Part shown: positions 8,276 to 16,985 of the stretch, in pieces
Layout of the letters: each line of letters starts with the position of its first letter
How positions within the stretch are numbered: the first letter of the stretch is position 1
Assembly: GCA_013215145.1 (NCBI GenBank)
Contig: JABSRP010000033.1
Location: 1 to 64,000 of the forward strand
DNA: 64,000 nucleotides
Source of the DNA: Pseudobacteriovorax sp.
GTDB taxonomy: Bacteria > Bdellovibrionota_B > Oligoflexia > Oligoflexales > Oligoflexaceae
Direction: 5' to 3'
The notes under the pieces: model-generated
The model's input: only the letters and a program-made list of their open reading frames with translations
Database searches by the model: none
What the model was told of the DNA's origin: nothing
Position numbers and translations under genes: made by a program

Positions 8276-9211
8276 ATGGAAAACAAACCTGAATTGCAGA
8301 ACGGCCCCACAAAATCTGGCACCCTTTTCATTAAAGACGTCGATCGCATTGATTGCGCCACTTTTGAACCAAATCAGGGAATAACCGGAAAGTCTTGGTA
8401 TGTTGATGTGTATGTGACGGGCCCCTTAGATGAGAATGGGTTCGTATACGATTTTAGCCTGCTTAAAAAGCTAGTTAAGGATGTCCTAAAAAAAACTATC
8501 GATCACGCTTTATTAATCCCGATAGAATCGAAGCAGGTGCAATACGAAGCTGTCAAAAGCTCTGAAAAGTGGTCTCTCATGGCAGCGACAAGACTATCAG
8601 AGACCAAAACTAGCTGGGAATACCAGTGCCCCAATGGTGCCGTCTACCCCGTACGTTGTGTCAAAATCACGAGGGAAATTGTAGAACAAGAGTGTCGTAA
8701 ACTCATCCGTCACCGACTTCCAAGCCATATCAACGATGTAAAAGTCGCCCTCAGAAAAGAGGCGGGGCCGAAGGACTCATCATTTTTTCGCTATACTCAC
8801 GGTATATCAGGGCATCAAGGTCTATGTCAGAGACTTTTTCACGGGCATCGTAGCCGTGTAGAAGTTTACGTGGCCAGTGAACAAAGGACCGACCTTGAAC
8901 AGTACGTCGCTAATGAACTTTTCGGTTCCAGTGTCCATGTTGCTTCTTTGGATCAAGTCTTGGATGGTTCCTTTGAACTAGGTATGAATCGTTCGTTAGT
9001 CGGCAATGTCAGGCTTGGATACGAGGGTACCCTCGGCTACAGTGAGGCAAGTCTACCTGCCAACCGAGTGTTCTTTGTTCCTGAATTTACTAGCATTGAA
9101 TGCATGACGAGGGAAGTCGCCACCCACTTGGTTGAGAGGTTTAATTTACAGGCGTCGGTCAGAGTTGTCTGTTATGAAGGCATCGATAAGGGTGCTGTCG
9201 TAGAACTTTGA
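8276..9211 (+). CDS. two-domain 6-pyruvoyl-tetrahydropterin synthase / QueD-like protein
   Basis: Two tandem modules of the 6-PTPS/QueD T-fold are visible in about 311 residues. The first has GKSWYVDVYVTGPLDENG and DFSLLKKLVK, the family's strand and helix, but GKSW replaces the usual His-Gly-His. The second holds zinc-type histidines (HGISGHQGLC, then LFHGHRSRVEVYV). QueD makes 6-carboxytetrahydropterin in queuosine synthesis. Double-domain homologues are usually annotated only by family, so the substrate is unsure. The first domain has probably lost metal binding and may be structural. The ATG at 8276 is used; a GTG at 8264 is also possible, and neither has a strong ribosome-binding site. 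The last 66 bases overlap the 3' end of the opposite-strand glutaminase gene. Confidence 0.75.
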   Translation: MENKPELQNGPTKSGTLFIKDVDRIDCATFEPNQGITGKSWYVDVYVTGPLDENGFVYDFSLLKKLVKDVLKKTIDHALLIPIESKQVQYEAVKSSEKWSLMAATRLSETKTSWEYQCPNGAVYPVRCVKITREIVEQECRKLIRHRLPSHINDVKVALRKEAGPKDSSFFRYTHGISGHQGLCQRLFHGHRSRVEVYVASEQRTDLEQYVANELFGSSVHVASLDQVLDGSFELGMNRSLVGNVRLGYEGTLGYSEASLPANRVFFVPEFTSIECMTREVATHLVERFNLQASVRVVCYEGIDKGAVVEL

Positions 9212-9805
9212 TTGCGACTTCCAATATCGGTCAACCTCGGACAAAAAGTATTCTCTTATGGGCCTCACAGCTTTACTCATAAACGATTCCGGATGAAATT
9301 GGCACCCAATCGCCGGAAATCCTCGGTCTAGCACCTCGATCATTTCAATTTCCCCGCAACTATTTTCTGCCGTAATGTAGTGCTCGGATGATTTTGGTAA
9401 TCGGCAAACCAGAGAATTATAGCTAGCAACTTCTAGTGTTTGACCGTCAGGGTAAACAACGCTCTTATCATTGAAGGTAACAAGCTTTTTCGAACCATGG
9501 AATGGCTTGCCAGCTCTCACATTCCATCCACCTAGAACATTGGCCAAAATCTGATGACCAAGACATACTCCAAAAATAGGCACCTTTCCGAGGTTAGCTC
9601 GACAAATATCGAGACTAACTAAAACGTCTTGTGACGATTTTGGTCCTGGTGACATTACCAGAGGAACGCCTTTAGGAATGGCCGTGGTCAAAAGTTGATC
9701 GTAATAAACATGCTCTACCGATAAACTCGGATTACCCTCAAGTAACCAGGCTTTTAGATTCAAACTAAAACTGTCATAATGATCTATAAAGAAAATTCTA
9801 TTCAT
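9146..9805 (-). CDS. pabA: anthranilate/aminodeoxychorismate synthase glutaminase subunit
   Basis: This 219-residue class I glutamine amidotransferase of the PabA/TrpG type supplies ammonia from glutamine to chorismate-using synthases (folate or tryptophan pathway). The oxyanion segment SPGPKSSQD is at 52-60, nucleophile Cys81 is in GVCLGHQ, and His171 and Glu173 are in FHPES. No PabB or TrpE gene is adjacent, so the symbol is a best guess; TrpG is equally possible. A PabC-type lyase lies at 28991. About 25 C-terminal residues beyond the usual end are encoded in the 66-base antisense overlap with the QueD-like gene. Confidence 0.85.
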   Translation of the reverse strand: MNRIFFIDHYDSFSLNLKAWLLEGNPSLSVEHVYYDQLLTTAIPKGVPLVMSPGPKSSQDVLVSLDICRANLGKVPIFGVCLGHQILANVLGGWNVRAGKPFHGSKKLVTFNDKSVVYPDGQTLEVASYNSLVCRLPKSSEHYITAENSCGEIEMIEVLDRGFPAIGCQFHPESFMSKAVRPIREYFLSEVDRYWKSQSKFYDSTLIDAFITDNSDRRL

Positions 9806-9839
9806 TTTCGTCGTATAACTTCGTTAGGAGAAAAAAGCA

Positions 9840-10559
9840 ATGGCGATTGGCCAAGTTGCAAAGATTCTAATTCTTTTATTGGTTTTTATCGGGAGCAGCT
9901 TAGGACAAGCGACCCCACTCACCGATCAGATTAAGGACCTAGCAAAAATAAACCAGTACCACTCCCTTGAACCAGGTTTTGCCAAAGGGTCACTTGGAAC
10001 AAGATTTGGTTTGGGTGCCGAGGAAGTATTGACCGATAGCTACCCTTCGGAATCAATAGGATCTGAACCTGGCTCTATTCAATTTGCCCATGCCTATTTT
10101 CACAAGGGGACTCCTTGGCCACTGGATGTTGGCGTTGTGTTCAGTCAAGCGATTGACTCAGACGTGACTAAAGTTGGCTCACACCTGCAATATAATGTTT
10201 ATCAGGGACTCATGATGCCCTCTCTAGGAATCAGAGGAAACTGGAGCCGAACCTTTGGGCTTGATGACGCCGAACTCGAAAGCATCGGAGCAACAGCCGT
10301 CCTGGATTACTCACTCTTTAGGTTTTTTACTGTCTTTGTCACCTCTACCATCCAAGACTCCGAGATTACATTGAGAAGAAGCAGTGGTTTTGCACTAACT
10401 CAAGGAGAAAATCAAAGACGACACTTTAAAAGTCTAGATCAATATCAGACTGTGGGTTTAAATATTCGAGTGATTCCTGGGACCGCTGATCTTACCGCAG
10501 CTCTGATTCGGAGCGATAAAGACGAGCACTACACTTTCAAAATCGCGGTAGGTTTATGA
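9840..10559 (+). CDS. exported protein, probable small outer-membrane beta-barrel
   Basis: Not recognised as a known family. It has 239 residues with a clear signal peptide (hydrophobic residues 7-20, likely cleavage after SLGQA) and then alternating polar/apolar segments. It ends in Phe-Lys-Ile-Ala-Val-Gly-Leu, and such strand-like tails with a hydrophobic last residue are typical of barrels inserted by the BAM complex. AGGAG lies about eight bases before the ATG. It is divergent from pabA (34-base gap) and overlaps the 3' end of murG by six bases. No function is proposed. Confidence 0.6.
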   Translation: MAIGQVAKILILLLVFIGSSLGQATPLTDQIKDLAKINQYHSLEPGFAKGSLGTRFGLGAEEVLTDSYPSESIGSEPGSIQFAHAYFHKGTPWPLDVGVVFSQAIDSDVTKVGSHLQYNVYQGLMMPSLGIRGNWSRTFGLDDAELESIGATAVLDYSLFRFFTVFVTSTIQDSEITLRRSSGFALTQGENQRRHFKSLDQYQTVGLNIRVIPGTADLTAALIRSDKDEHYTFKIAVGL

Positions 10560-11636
10560 AACGTTTAGTTTGAGATACTCTTTGATTTCCTTTAAAATTT
10601 GATCCACAGTTTGCCCTTCTTTTCCAAATTCGGTCTGAGACGCCACGATTTTTGCAGATGATGCCATCAGGTCGTTGATCGAATTTTTTAATTCTTCGCC
10701 TGACAACTTGTGTTCGCTCAAAGTCATGGCGTAGGATTGCTGAGAAAAATAAGCGGCGTTTTCCACTTGGTCACCTCGACTCCCGATTTCTAGTGGGATG
10801 AGGAGCATGGGCTTTTTTAAAGCTAGAAATTCGAAAATAGAGTTCGCACCTGCGCGGGTTACCACGTAATCTGCCAATGCAAATAGGTGCGGAAGTTCAC
10901 CACCAACAAACTCAAACGAAATATATTTTTCATGTCGAAATTCAGTATTTTTTCCTTTTCCAGTGATATGAATGATCTGGTAGGACTCGCATAATTCAGG
11001 AAGAATGGTTTCCAAACACTCATTAATTCTTTGAGCGCCAAGACTTCCTCCCATAAACAGAATCGTTTTGATACCCGCGTCGAAGCCACAATACTTTGCT
11101 CCAGTCTCTCGATCACCCAAAAGGAGCTCACGCCTAACTGGAAGACCGACTTGAGATACATTCGCGCGATTCAATATTTTTTTAGTTTTGGGAAAGGTGC
11201 AGAATATTTTGGACGAGAGAGGCGCTATTATCTTCGTTGCTAAACCAGGAGAAAGATCAGATTCGTGAGTAAAAATAGGAATTCTTAACAGCCATGCAGC
11301 AACAGAAACGGGGACACTAACGAACCCCCCTTTACTAAAGACAAAGGTAGGGCGAAGCATTAGTAAGATCGAAAAAGACTGAAGGGTACCAAATATTACC
11401 TTAAATACATCGAGAAAATTCTGCCAAGAAAAGTAACGACGCAATTTTCCGGTCATGATGGAATGGTACTTAATATATTTCGCTTGCTCCGATATGATTT
11501 TGTGTTCAATTCCGTCGGACCCAATATAGTTTAATGTCCATCCAAGTTCTTTATAAGCAGGAAGCATGGCAATATGTGGCATAACATGCCCCGCTGTACC
11601 TCCACCTGTAAGTACAACTTTCACCGGTTTTTTCAT
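10554..11636 (-). CDS. murG: MurG, UDP-GlcNAc:lipid I N-acetylglucosaminyltransferase (Firmicutes-type)
   Basis: MurG adds GlcNAc to lipid I on the inner face of the cytoplasmic membrane to make lipid II. The N-terminal glycine loop TGGGTAGHVMPH, GKLRRYFSW, VFSKGGFVSVP, HESDLSPGLA, GGSLGAQRINE and GSRGDQVENA are all present. HESD (instead of the HEQN usual in proteobacteria), FSKGGF and SRGDQ are hallmarks of the MurG version known from Bacillus cereus, clostridia and lactobacilli. The start at 11636 is chosen because its ATGA overlaps the previous stop; 14 extra codons are open upstream. It lies far from any dcw cluster and could be a second copy or a transferred replacement. Confidence 0.9.
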   Translation of the reverse strand: MKKPVKVVLTGGGTAGHVMPHIAMLPAYKELGWTLNYIGSDGIEHKIISEQAKYIKYHSIMTGKLRRYFSWQNFLDVFKVIFGTLQSFSILLMLRPTFVFSKGGFVSVPVSVAAWLLRIPIFTHESDLSPGLATKIIAPLSSKIFCTFPKTKKILNRANVSQVGLPVRRELLLGDRETGAKYCGFDAGIKTILFMGGSLGAQRINECLETILPELCESYQIIHITGKGKNTEFRHEKYISFEFVGGELPHLFALADYVVTRAGANSIFEFLALKKPMLLIPLEIGSRGDQVENAAYFSQQSYAMTLSEHKLSGEELKNSINDLMASSAKIVASQTEFGKEGQTVDQILKEIKEYLKLNVS

Positions 11637-12118
11637 TCTGGTCGATCCATTAAGTCTTTTAATTGTGGAACCTGACAAAAGAGCGAATAATGCTGATTTA
11701 TTAGGGACAGAAGTTTAGATTTCGTCGAGATATAGATCTGCGGATTTTTAATGTTCTCGTTGATATAATTCATTGTTTCTGGATTAGTTGGATCAAATAT
11801 GAGTATTTTTTTCTTTCCGTCGTCACTTTTACCCAAAGGAAATACACCAAATCGTTTTGCTAACTCACACGGAACAAGTAATTCAGGATTCTTTTCAAAC
11901 TGGTCGTCAGATTCTACATAGATTAGTGTTTCAAAATAGCTCGAAAAAAAGAATTCGAGGTCTTCTTCCCGCATTAGCTTAGTGTCAATTATAGAATCAT
12001 AACTAGTTTTATTCCATTTATCCCTGAACCCTTCAAGAAGCTCGACGTTTGTCGGAGTCAACTTCCCTGCAGATTGTAAAATTGACAATAGATCTAAATC
12101 GACTCCAGTTTTTTCCAT
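11633..12118 (-). CDS. stand-alone GspE/PilB N-terminal domain protein
   Basis: This 161-residue cytoplasmic protein has a C-terminal half (about 75-155: ELLVPCELAKRFGVFPLG, then ILIFDPTNPETMNYI) like the N-terminal domain of type II secretion and type IV pilus ATPases (T2SSE_N, related to MshEN). The ATPase domain is absent and the stop is clean, so this is a free regulatory domain rather than a truncated ATPase as far as the window shows. Some MshEN domains bind cyclic di-GMP, but the two conserved motifs needed are not evident here. It overlaps murG by ATGA and the LolB-like gene by 25 bases, so it is co-translated with envelope genes. Confidence 0.6.
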   Translation of the reverse strand: MEKTGVDLDLLSILQSAGKLTPTNVELLEGFRDKWNKTSYDSIIDTKLMREEDLEFFFSSYFETLIYVESDDQFEKNPELLVPCELAKRFGVFPLGKSDDGKKKILIFDPTNPETMNYINENIKNPQIYISTKSKLLSLINQHYSLFCQVPQLKDLMDRPE

Positions 12119-12843
12119 TTAAGTCGAACCCCTTTTTCAAACGAGATCATTGACCTTCCCTGACTGGCTAGATGACAAAACTCATATTCATTGCTAATCA
12201 AACCAAGAAAATGTCTCCAACTCACAATGGCACAAAATTGGTTGGTTTTTGCTTTTTCCAATAGGATTTTAATGTCACGGCCAGAATCTCTAATTTCCAA
12301 ATCAAACATAGTCGATGTATTCTCGTAACGAACAACTTTATCTAACCATTGTCTAGGAACTTTGCCCTTAAGGAAACATGGTATTTCGGTAAGATTGATT
12401 CCGGTATAATAGTCGGAGTACAAGACCCTACCGGACTTATCCGTTGAAAGAGAAGATGTTTCCTTTAGGGGAGCCATCACCTCTAAGGTACCTTTACTGT
12501 GGTCTGACGAAAACGATGCAATGGTTTGACCAAATGGACTGTAGGCTTCCATTTTTAAGCCAGTGCCTTTTGCAACCCAGTCGACTTCTGTCGAAAAATT
12601 GCTTTCGGGTCCCATCTCCACCTCAACAAATACCCCCCCATCACCAGGCGAGCAGTACTCGAAAACCTGCTCGTTTGTAAGCGGCAATTTGACACCAATA
12701 TAAGAGGTGGTCTGACAACTACTGATGATGAATGCCAACAGGATGGCAAAAGTATTATGCCTCTTCAGTGCCCATTTCCAGAAACTTTTTTTTCGCTCTT
12801 GCTCGATCAGATTCCGACCCCCTGCCTCCCGCGGCTTTCTCAT
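12094..12843 (-). CDS. lolB: LolB-like outer-membrane lipoprotein
   Basis: The N-terminal signal ends in FIISSC, a lipobox with Cys43 of the long reading. The remainder is beta-rich, with SPFGQTIASF and later strands resembling LolB, which receives lipoproteins from LolA at the outer membrane. Similarity is weak and rests on size, lipobox and strand pattern. The start is uncertain: the ATG at 12843 gives a charged 25-residue extension encoded inside the TPR gene, whereas a CTG at 12766-12768 would start an ordinary signal peptide (LKRHNTFAILL). It lies between a TPR lipoprotein and the GspE-N gene, overlapping both. Confidence 0.5.
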   Translation of the reverse strand: MRKPREAGGRNLIEQERKKSFWKWALKRHNTFAILLAFIISSCQTTSYIGVKLPLTNEQVFEYCSPGDGGVFVEVEMGPESNFSTEVDWVAKGTGLKMEAYSPFGQTIASFSSDHSKGTLEVMAPLKETSSLSTDKSGRVLYSDYYTGINLTEIPCFLKGKVPRQWLDKVVRYENTSTMFDLEIRDSGRDIKILLEKAKTNQFCAIVSWRHFLGLISNEYEFCHLASQGRSMISFEKGVRLKWKKLESI

Positions 12844-14503
12844 AGTATGTCCTAGCCTCAGCAGTTTTGCCTATCGCTTTCAGTGCATCGGCTAGGTGTT
12901 CAAGTATCACAGACTCATTTGGCACAGCAACAACTGCTTCCCTCAGTACTTTCACAGCTTTTTGAAGTTGCTCGCCCTTGTAATAAATCCAACCAAGGGT
13001 GTCGAGATAGTAACCATCACCAGGTTTAATCTCAAGAGCTCTTTTAACAAGCTTCTCGGCCTCCAGCAAATTTTCACCTGCCTCAGCATAGGTATAAGCG
13101 AGATAGTTAAGTGCTCCAGAATGGTTTGGATCTCGTTTTATGATATCTTTCATAGTCTCCATACTTTCGTCGTCATCACCAGCCTTTTCCTGGGTAATTC
13201 CGAGAAGAAACCTAACATCGTGACGGTCCTCAAACTTTGAAAGTGCTGACTCGAGGGTCTTGATTGCTTTCTGGTAAAGATTCTGATCGTTGTAGACCTG
13301 AGCCAAAAGCATGGAGAAGTCTCCTTCTTCTTCGATACCTCGTTTCAGCTCCTTCAATAATACCAACTCCGCGGCTTTATAGTCTTTTTGCTTGCGAAGG
13401 ACCAAAGCAATTCGAAACTGTCCGTGAATATAATATTTCGATTGGATTGGAATATTGCTGTAAAACTGTAGCGCTTGGGCAAAGTTTCCAATTTTCTCAT
13501 GTCCAAGACCCGCAAGGTAGGTAACTCTCGTGTTTTTCGGATATGTTCGATGCATGTCGAATAGAAGCTGTGCTGCTTTTCGAAAACGTTTTAGCTCCCA
13601 ATTGATGAAGACGATCTGAAGATCGATTCCGAAAAGGTTCTTTTTTAGGGAGTTCTCTTTTACCTCTTCTAAAAGGCTTAGGGCTTCTTCAAGACTCCCA
13701 ATTTGTTTGTAGAGAGCGACCATACGCCTAATTAAATCATCATTGTTGGGATGTAGCCGGAAAATGGTTTCATAGAGGGCAACAGCAGCCTTCGAATCCC
13801 CCGTTAACTCTAGGGTTAAGGCATACAAATGAATGAATTCAGGATGATTGCTAAACATATCATAGGATTTTTTTGCTGCCGAGCGCGCCAATTTCCAACG
13901 CTTTTTGCTTAAGTACAACTTCGCAAGCATAGCCCAACCCTCGGCGTAGCTACCGTCAATCTGCAGCATAGCTTTTGCTACAGTAATTGCAGTTTCCACA
14001 CGATCCAAAGCTCTATTTGCCTGTATAAGCCCGATATATCCCGGTATTTGAAGATTATCTAGTTCGAGTACCCTCTTGAACTGTTTCTCAGCCTTCTTGA
14101 ATTCTCCGCTCATCAAGAAAAGTCGACCATAAAGAGTGTTTAAATGAATATCCTGAGGATAGAGAAGCACCATTTTTCGGCAGAGTTGAAAAGCTTTTTG
14201 AGGTTCAAAATAGGCTTGAGTAGAAATCAGCTTAGCGGCCAAGAACGAATTAGGCTCAAGATTATACGCCTTCTCATAAAAATTTAGGGCTTGCTTTCTA
14301 GCTCCTTTTAAGGCGCTATCTTCAGCCTTCATGAAGTAATAACCTGCATTAGCCCTTCGTTGTTCTGGAGACCACAGCTCTGGACTAGCTTCTCCCTTAG
14401 ATTTTAAATTTAGTTTATCAGACGAACTGAATGGATTTTTAGGAGCGGTCTGACACGAAACAAGAACTATTGGTAGTACTAAACTGAAAATCTGTTTAAT
14501 CAT
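12755..14503 (-). CDS. TPR-repeat lipoprotein
   Basis: The start at 14503 is chosen because GGAG precedes it; a TTG four codons upstream is less likely. The signal peptide ends in VLVSC (Cys17 from this start), so the protein is lipidated. From about residue 50 to the end it consists of tetratricopeptide repeats, more than a dozen by eye (for example YYLDTLGWIYYKGEQLQKAVKVLREA). It is 582 residues long. Proteins of this layout act as scaffolds at the outer membrane, and some Myxococcota/Bdellovibrionota genomes place one before LolB. The specific partner is unknown. Confidence 0.8.
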   Translation of the reverse strand: MIKQIFSLVLPIVLVSCQTAPKNPFSSSDKLNLKSKGEASPELWSPEQRRANAGYYFMKAEDSALKGARKQALNFYEKAYNLEPNSFLAAKLISTQAYFEPQKAFQLCRKMVLLYPQDIHLNTLYGRLFLMSGEFKKAEKQFKRVLELDNLQIPGYIGLIQANRALDRVETAITVAKAMLQIDGSYAEGWAMLAKLYLSKKRWKLARSAAKKSYDMFSNHPEFIHLYALTLELTGDSKAAVALYETIFRLHPNNDDLIRRMVALYKQIGSLEEALSLLEEVKENSLKKNLFGIDLQIVFINWELKRFRKAAQLLFDMHRTYPKNTRVTYLAGLGHEKIGNFAQALQFYSNIPIQSKYYIHGQFRIALVLRKQKDYKAAELVLLKELKRGIEEEGDFSMLLAQVYNDQNLYQKAIKTLESALSKFEDRHDVRFLLGITQEKAGDDDESMETMKDIIKRDPNHSGALNYLAYTYAEAGENLLEAEKLVKRALEIKPGDGYYLDTLGWIYYKGEQLQKAVKVLREAVVAVPNESVILEHLADALKAIGKTAEARTYYEKAAGGRGSESDRARAKKKFLEMGTEEA

Positions 14504-14553
14504 TCGACTCTCCAATAGTTAAAAACTCATATTATAGAGTACCATTGGGAGGA

Positions 14554-15363
14554 TCAATCGAACAGCTGTTCACCCGTTTGAGCAAGTGGAAAATACTGTC
14601 GATCTTCAAGGTATTTATCGATACTAGTCGGTGGATTTTTGAAGAAAATTTGAACCAAACTCAGACCTTCTGCAGGTGCTGTTCGTCCAGCTTTGGTGCG
14701 ATCTTTAAGTTCGATTATTGAGTCAATATCCAAAGTAACACGACCGTTAATCCGATCTACAATGGTTCCAACAATATTCCGAATCATCTGCTTAAGAAAA
14801 CCTTCACCCAAAATATAGATATGCACGAATTCTTGATTCGCAATTGTTTTAGTTTCCAGAATATTTCTAACGAAAGTTTTTGCATTCCCGTCACTTGCAC
14901 AGAAACTCTTAAAATCGTGCTGACCTTCAAACTTCCTCAAGTCATCACTCAGGGTTTCCTTGTTTAAGTCAGGTAGATGCCAGCAATAATCGACGAAGAA
15001 AGGCGATACATATCTATTTACACCAATGGAATATCTGTAAAGCTTACATGTGGCATCTGTAATGGGATGAAAATTTTCCACTTTCTGTAAAGAATAAATG
15101 GTGATTTTGGCCGGCGTTAAAGCGTTTAAGCTCTTCAATAGCTTTCGCGGCTCTAGAACCTTCGACGTCGAAAACATTGCCACTTGATGCTCTGCGTGAA
15201 CACCCGAGTCGGTTCTTGAAGCTCCTACAACCTTAGTCGGCTCACCGAAGATCGTCGATAGAGCCTTTTCTAGGTAGTCTTGAATAGCTTTTTTCTGGGG
15301 TTGGGTTTGCCAACCTAGAAAACCAGTTCCTACATAGGATAGGTCGAGGCGGTAGAAATTCAT
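14554..15363 (-). CDS. truA: tRNA pseudouridine(38-40) synthase TruA
   Basis: TruA converts uridines 38-40 of the anticodon arm to pseudouridine. The catalytic Asp lies in GASRTDSGVHAEHQV (about residue 52 from this start), and the conserved LGWQTQP and GEGFLKQMIRNIVGT segments are present. The 269-residue length is typical. The ATG at 15363 overlaps the previous stop as ATGA; an ATG two codons earlier (15369) also fits. It is translationally coupled to the barrel-like gene upstream. Confidence 0.95.
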   Translation of the reverse strand: MNFYRLDLSYVGTGFLGWQTQPQKKAIQDYLEKALSTIFGEPTKVVGASRTDSGVHAEHQVAMFSTSKVLEPRKLLKSLNALTPAKITIYSLQKVENFHPITDATCKLYRYSIGVNRYVSPFFVDYCWHLPDLNKETLSDDLRKFEGQHDFKSFCASDGNAKTFVRNILETKTIANQEFVHIYILGEGFLKQMIRNIVGTIVDRINGRVTLDIDSIIELKDRTKAGRTAPAEGLSLVQIFFKNPPTSIDKYLEDRQYFPLAQTGEQLFD

Positions 15364-16127
15364 TGCCATGTTTCGAAAGTGAACATAATCCCGTACATTT
15401 CTCGATCGAAAGTCCCAACAGTGTCTTTCGCTGTTGTCACTATTTGGAGAAACGGAGTCAAAAACATCCTCTCGATACCGTAAACGCGCAGAGAGTAGGA
15501 ACTTGAGGTATCAATCGCCGAAATATCGAAGGAAAGAGATGCACCCGTTACAACTTCTTGATTCCAACCGGAGTTTACAAAAGGTTTGACGCTGCTCCCA
15601 TCAGAACCCTCAGACGAAGCAGGTTCTAAGGTGTTTTCGATATATGTTTGCGATAACCCAGCGAAAAAATTGATTATAACCCACCTACGGTCAAAAGGTG
15701 TATAGCTAATGGTGCTTATAAGCTGGATCGGAATAAGAGTTAGCCGGCTCTTTTGGCCCGATGTCACCTCACTATCGTCAAGATCTGCATTTAATTGGCC
15801 ATCAAAACCCACACCCTCCGCAGATTTGCCTTTGTCTTGGTACATCCCAATCCGAAAACCTAGACTAAGATCAAGACCGAAAGGTAAGGGTAAAATGCTT
15901 CGTTCGACCCAAAACTCTGGGTATATCGCAGGCTCACCGAAAAGTTTTTCATAATGATTATAATCATTTCCAATTGAAGAGAATTTCCCTATTCCAATAC
16001 CAAAGTGATAATCTCGATTAAAAGCACGCTCTTCTATGTCGTCTTGCTGTGCATCTTGGTTTTCTTGACCGAATCCAAGGAGGCTCAATGACCAAATCAT
16101 AGAGGCAAGGAGAATGTTCCGCTTCAT
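15360..16127 (-). CDS. exported protein, probable outer-membrane beta-barrel
   Basis: Family not recognised. It has 255 residues with a signal peptide (MKRNILLASMIWSLSLLGFG, cleavage after FGQ or nearby). Many amphipathic strands follow, such as HFGIGIGKFSSIG and GLDLSLGFRIGMY, ending in FTFETWQ. An acidic linker (QDAQQDDIEERA) follows the signal. A porin-like or OmpA-like barrel is the most likely shape. It lies between pssA (1-base gap) and truA (4-base overlap) and appears to be part of the same transcript. Confidence 0.6.
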   Translation of the reverse strand: MKRNILLASMIWSLSLLGFGQENQDAQQDDIEERAFNRDYHFGIGIGKFSSIGNDYNHYEKLFGEPAIYPEFWVERSILPLPFGLDLSLGFRIGMYQDKGKSAEGVGFDGQLNADLDDSEVTSGQKSRLTLIPIQLISTISYTPFDRRWVIINFFAGLSQTYIENTLEPASSEGSDGSSVKPFVNSGWNQEVVTGASLSFDISAIDTSSSYSLRVYGIERMFLTPFLQIVTTAKDTVGTFDREMYGIMFTFETWQ

Positions 16128-16128
16128 T

Positions 16129-16980
16129 CTAATCCCGATCGTTAGGGGTATGGTCTAGCATTGAAGAAGACCCTACCTCAAAAATATCATCATCATCGAT
16201 AGCTTTAGTTCGACCGAACATCCATTCGATTGGTCCACTAACAGCATATCCTGTAAACAGTAAAAATCCAAAAAGTTCTGGCTGATAGGCAACCATCGCC
16301 ATGAACAATACTCCCAAAGTAAGGAGCCTAAACGGTTTTACTCCAACAACTTTAAGGGTTTTATGAGACCGGTACGGAATATTAGTAACCATCGCCAAAG
16401 CTAGGCCCACACCAAAAACAGCAAAAAAACTAATTCTAAACCATTGAGACTCTAGCAACTGATCTAACCATTGAATCCATAGATAGTCACTGGGTACCGT
16501 TTCAAACCCCGACCAAGAAGCAACGAAACAAGCGACTACAGCAGCCGCCATAGGTATAGGTAAACCTGTGAAATCACCAGAAGCTTGACCAATGGACGAC
16601 TGCACGTTAAATCTCGCCAATCGCAAAGCACCACAAGCCAGAAACATGAAGCATATAATCCAACCGAGTCTTCCGAGCGAGTCGAGTCCCCCCTTGTACA
16701 TGATAAAGGCAGGAGCGACTCCAAAAGAGACCAAATCGCACAATGAATCGTATTGCACACCAAATTCGCTAGTCCCGCCCGTCAACCGCGCAACCCGTCC
16801 ATCTGCCATATCAAAAACAGCCGCCAATAGTATGGCGACTGCTGCGACGAAGAAGTCTCCTTGCAGACACTTTATAATGGCAAAAAAACCAAAAAATAAG
16901 TTTCCCGTTGTGACCAAGTTCGGAAGGATATAAACGGCTCCACCGAGCCTCTTTTTTTTCGTCAAGTCTTTTAAATTCAT
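16129..16980 (-). CDS. pssA: CDP-diacylglycerol--serine O-phosphatidyltransferase
   Basis: PssA is an integral membrane enzyme that makes phosphatidylserine from CDP-diacylglycerol and serine, the step toward phosphatidylethanolamine. The CDP-alcohol phosphotransferase signature is exact: Asp60-Gly61, Ala64-Arg65, Gly74, Asp78, Asp82. Several hydrophobic helices follow, and the tail is an acidic cytoplasmic segment (DDDDIFEVG). The 283-residue length suits the Bacillus-like membrane type. cdsA, which makes its substrate, is three genes upstream in the same block. Confidence 0.93.
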   Translation of the reverse strand: MNLKDLTKKKRLGGAVYILPNLVTTGNLFFGFFAIIKCLQGDFFVAAVAILLAAVFDMADGRVARLTGGTSEFGVQYDSLCDLVSFGVAPAFIMYKGGLDSLGRLGWIICFMFLACGALRLARFNVQSSIGQASGDFTGLPIPMAAAVVACFVASWSGFETVPSDYLWIQWLDQLLESQWFRISFFAVFGVGLALAMVTNIPYRSHKTLKVVGVKPFRLLTLGVLFMAMVAYQPELFGFLLFTGYAVSGPIEWMFGRTKAIDDDDIFEVGSSSMLDHTPNDRD

Positions 16981-16985
16981 TTAGA

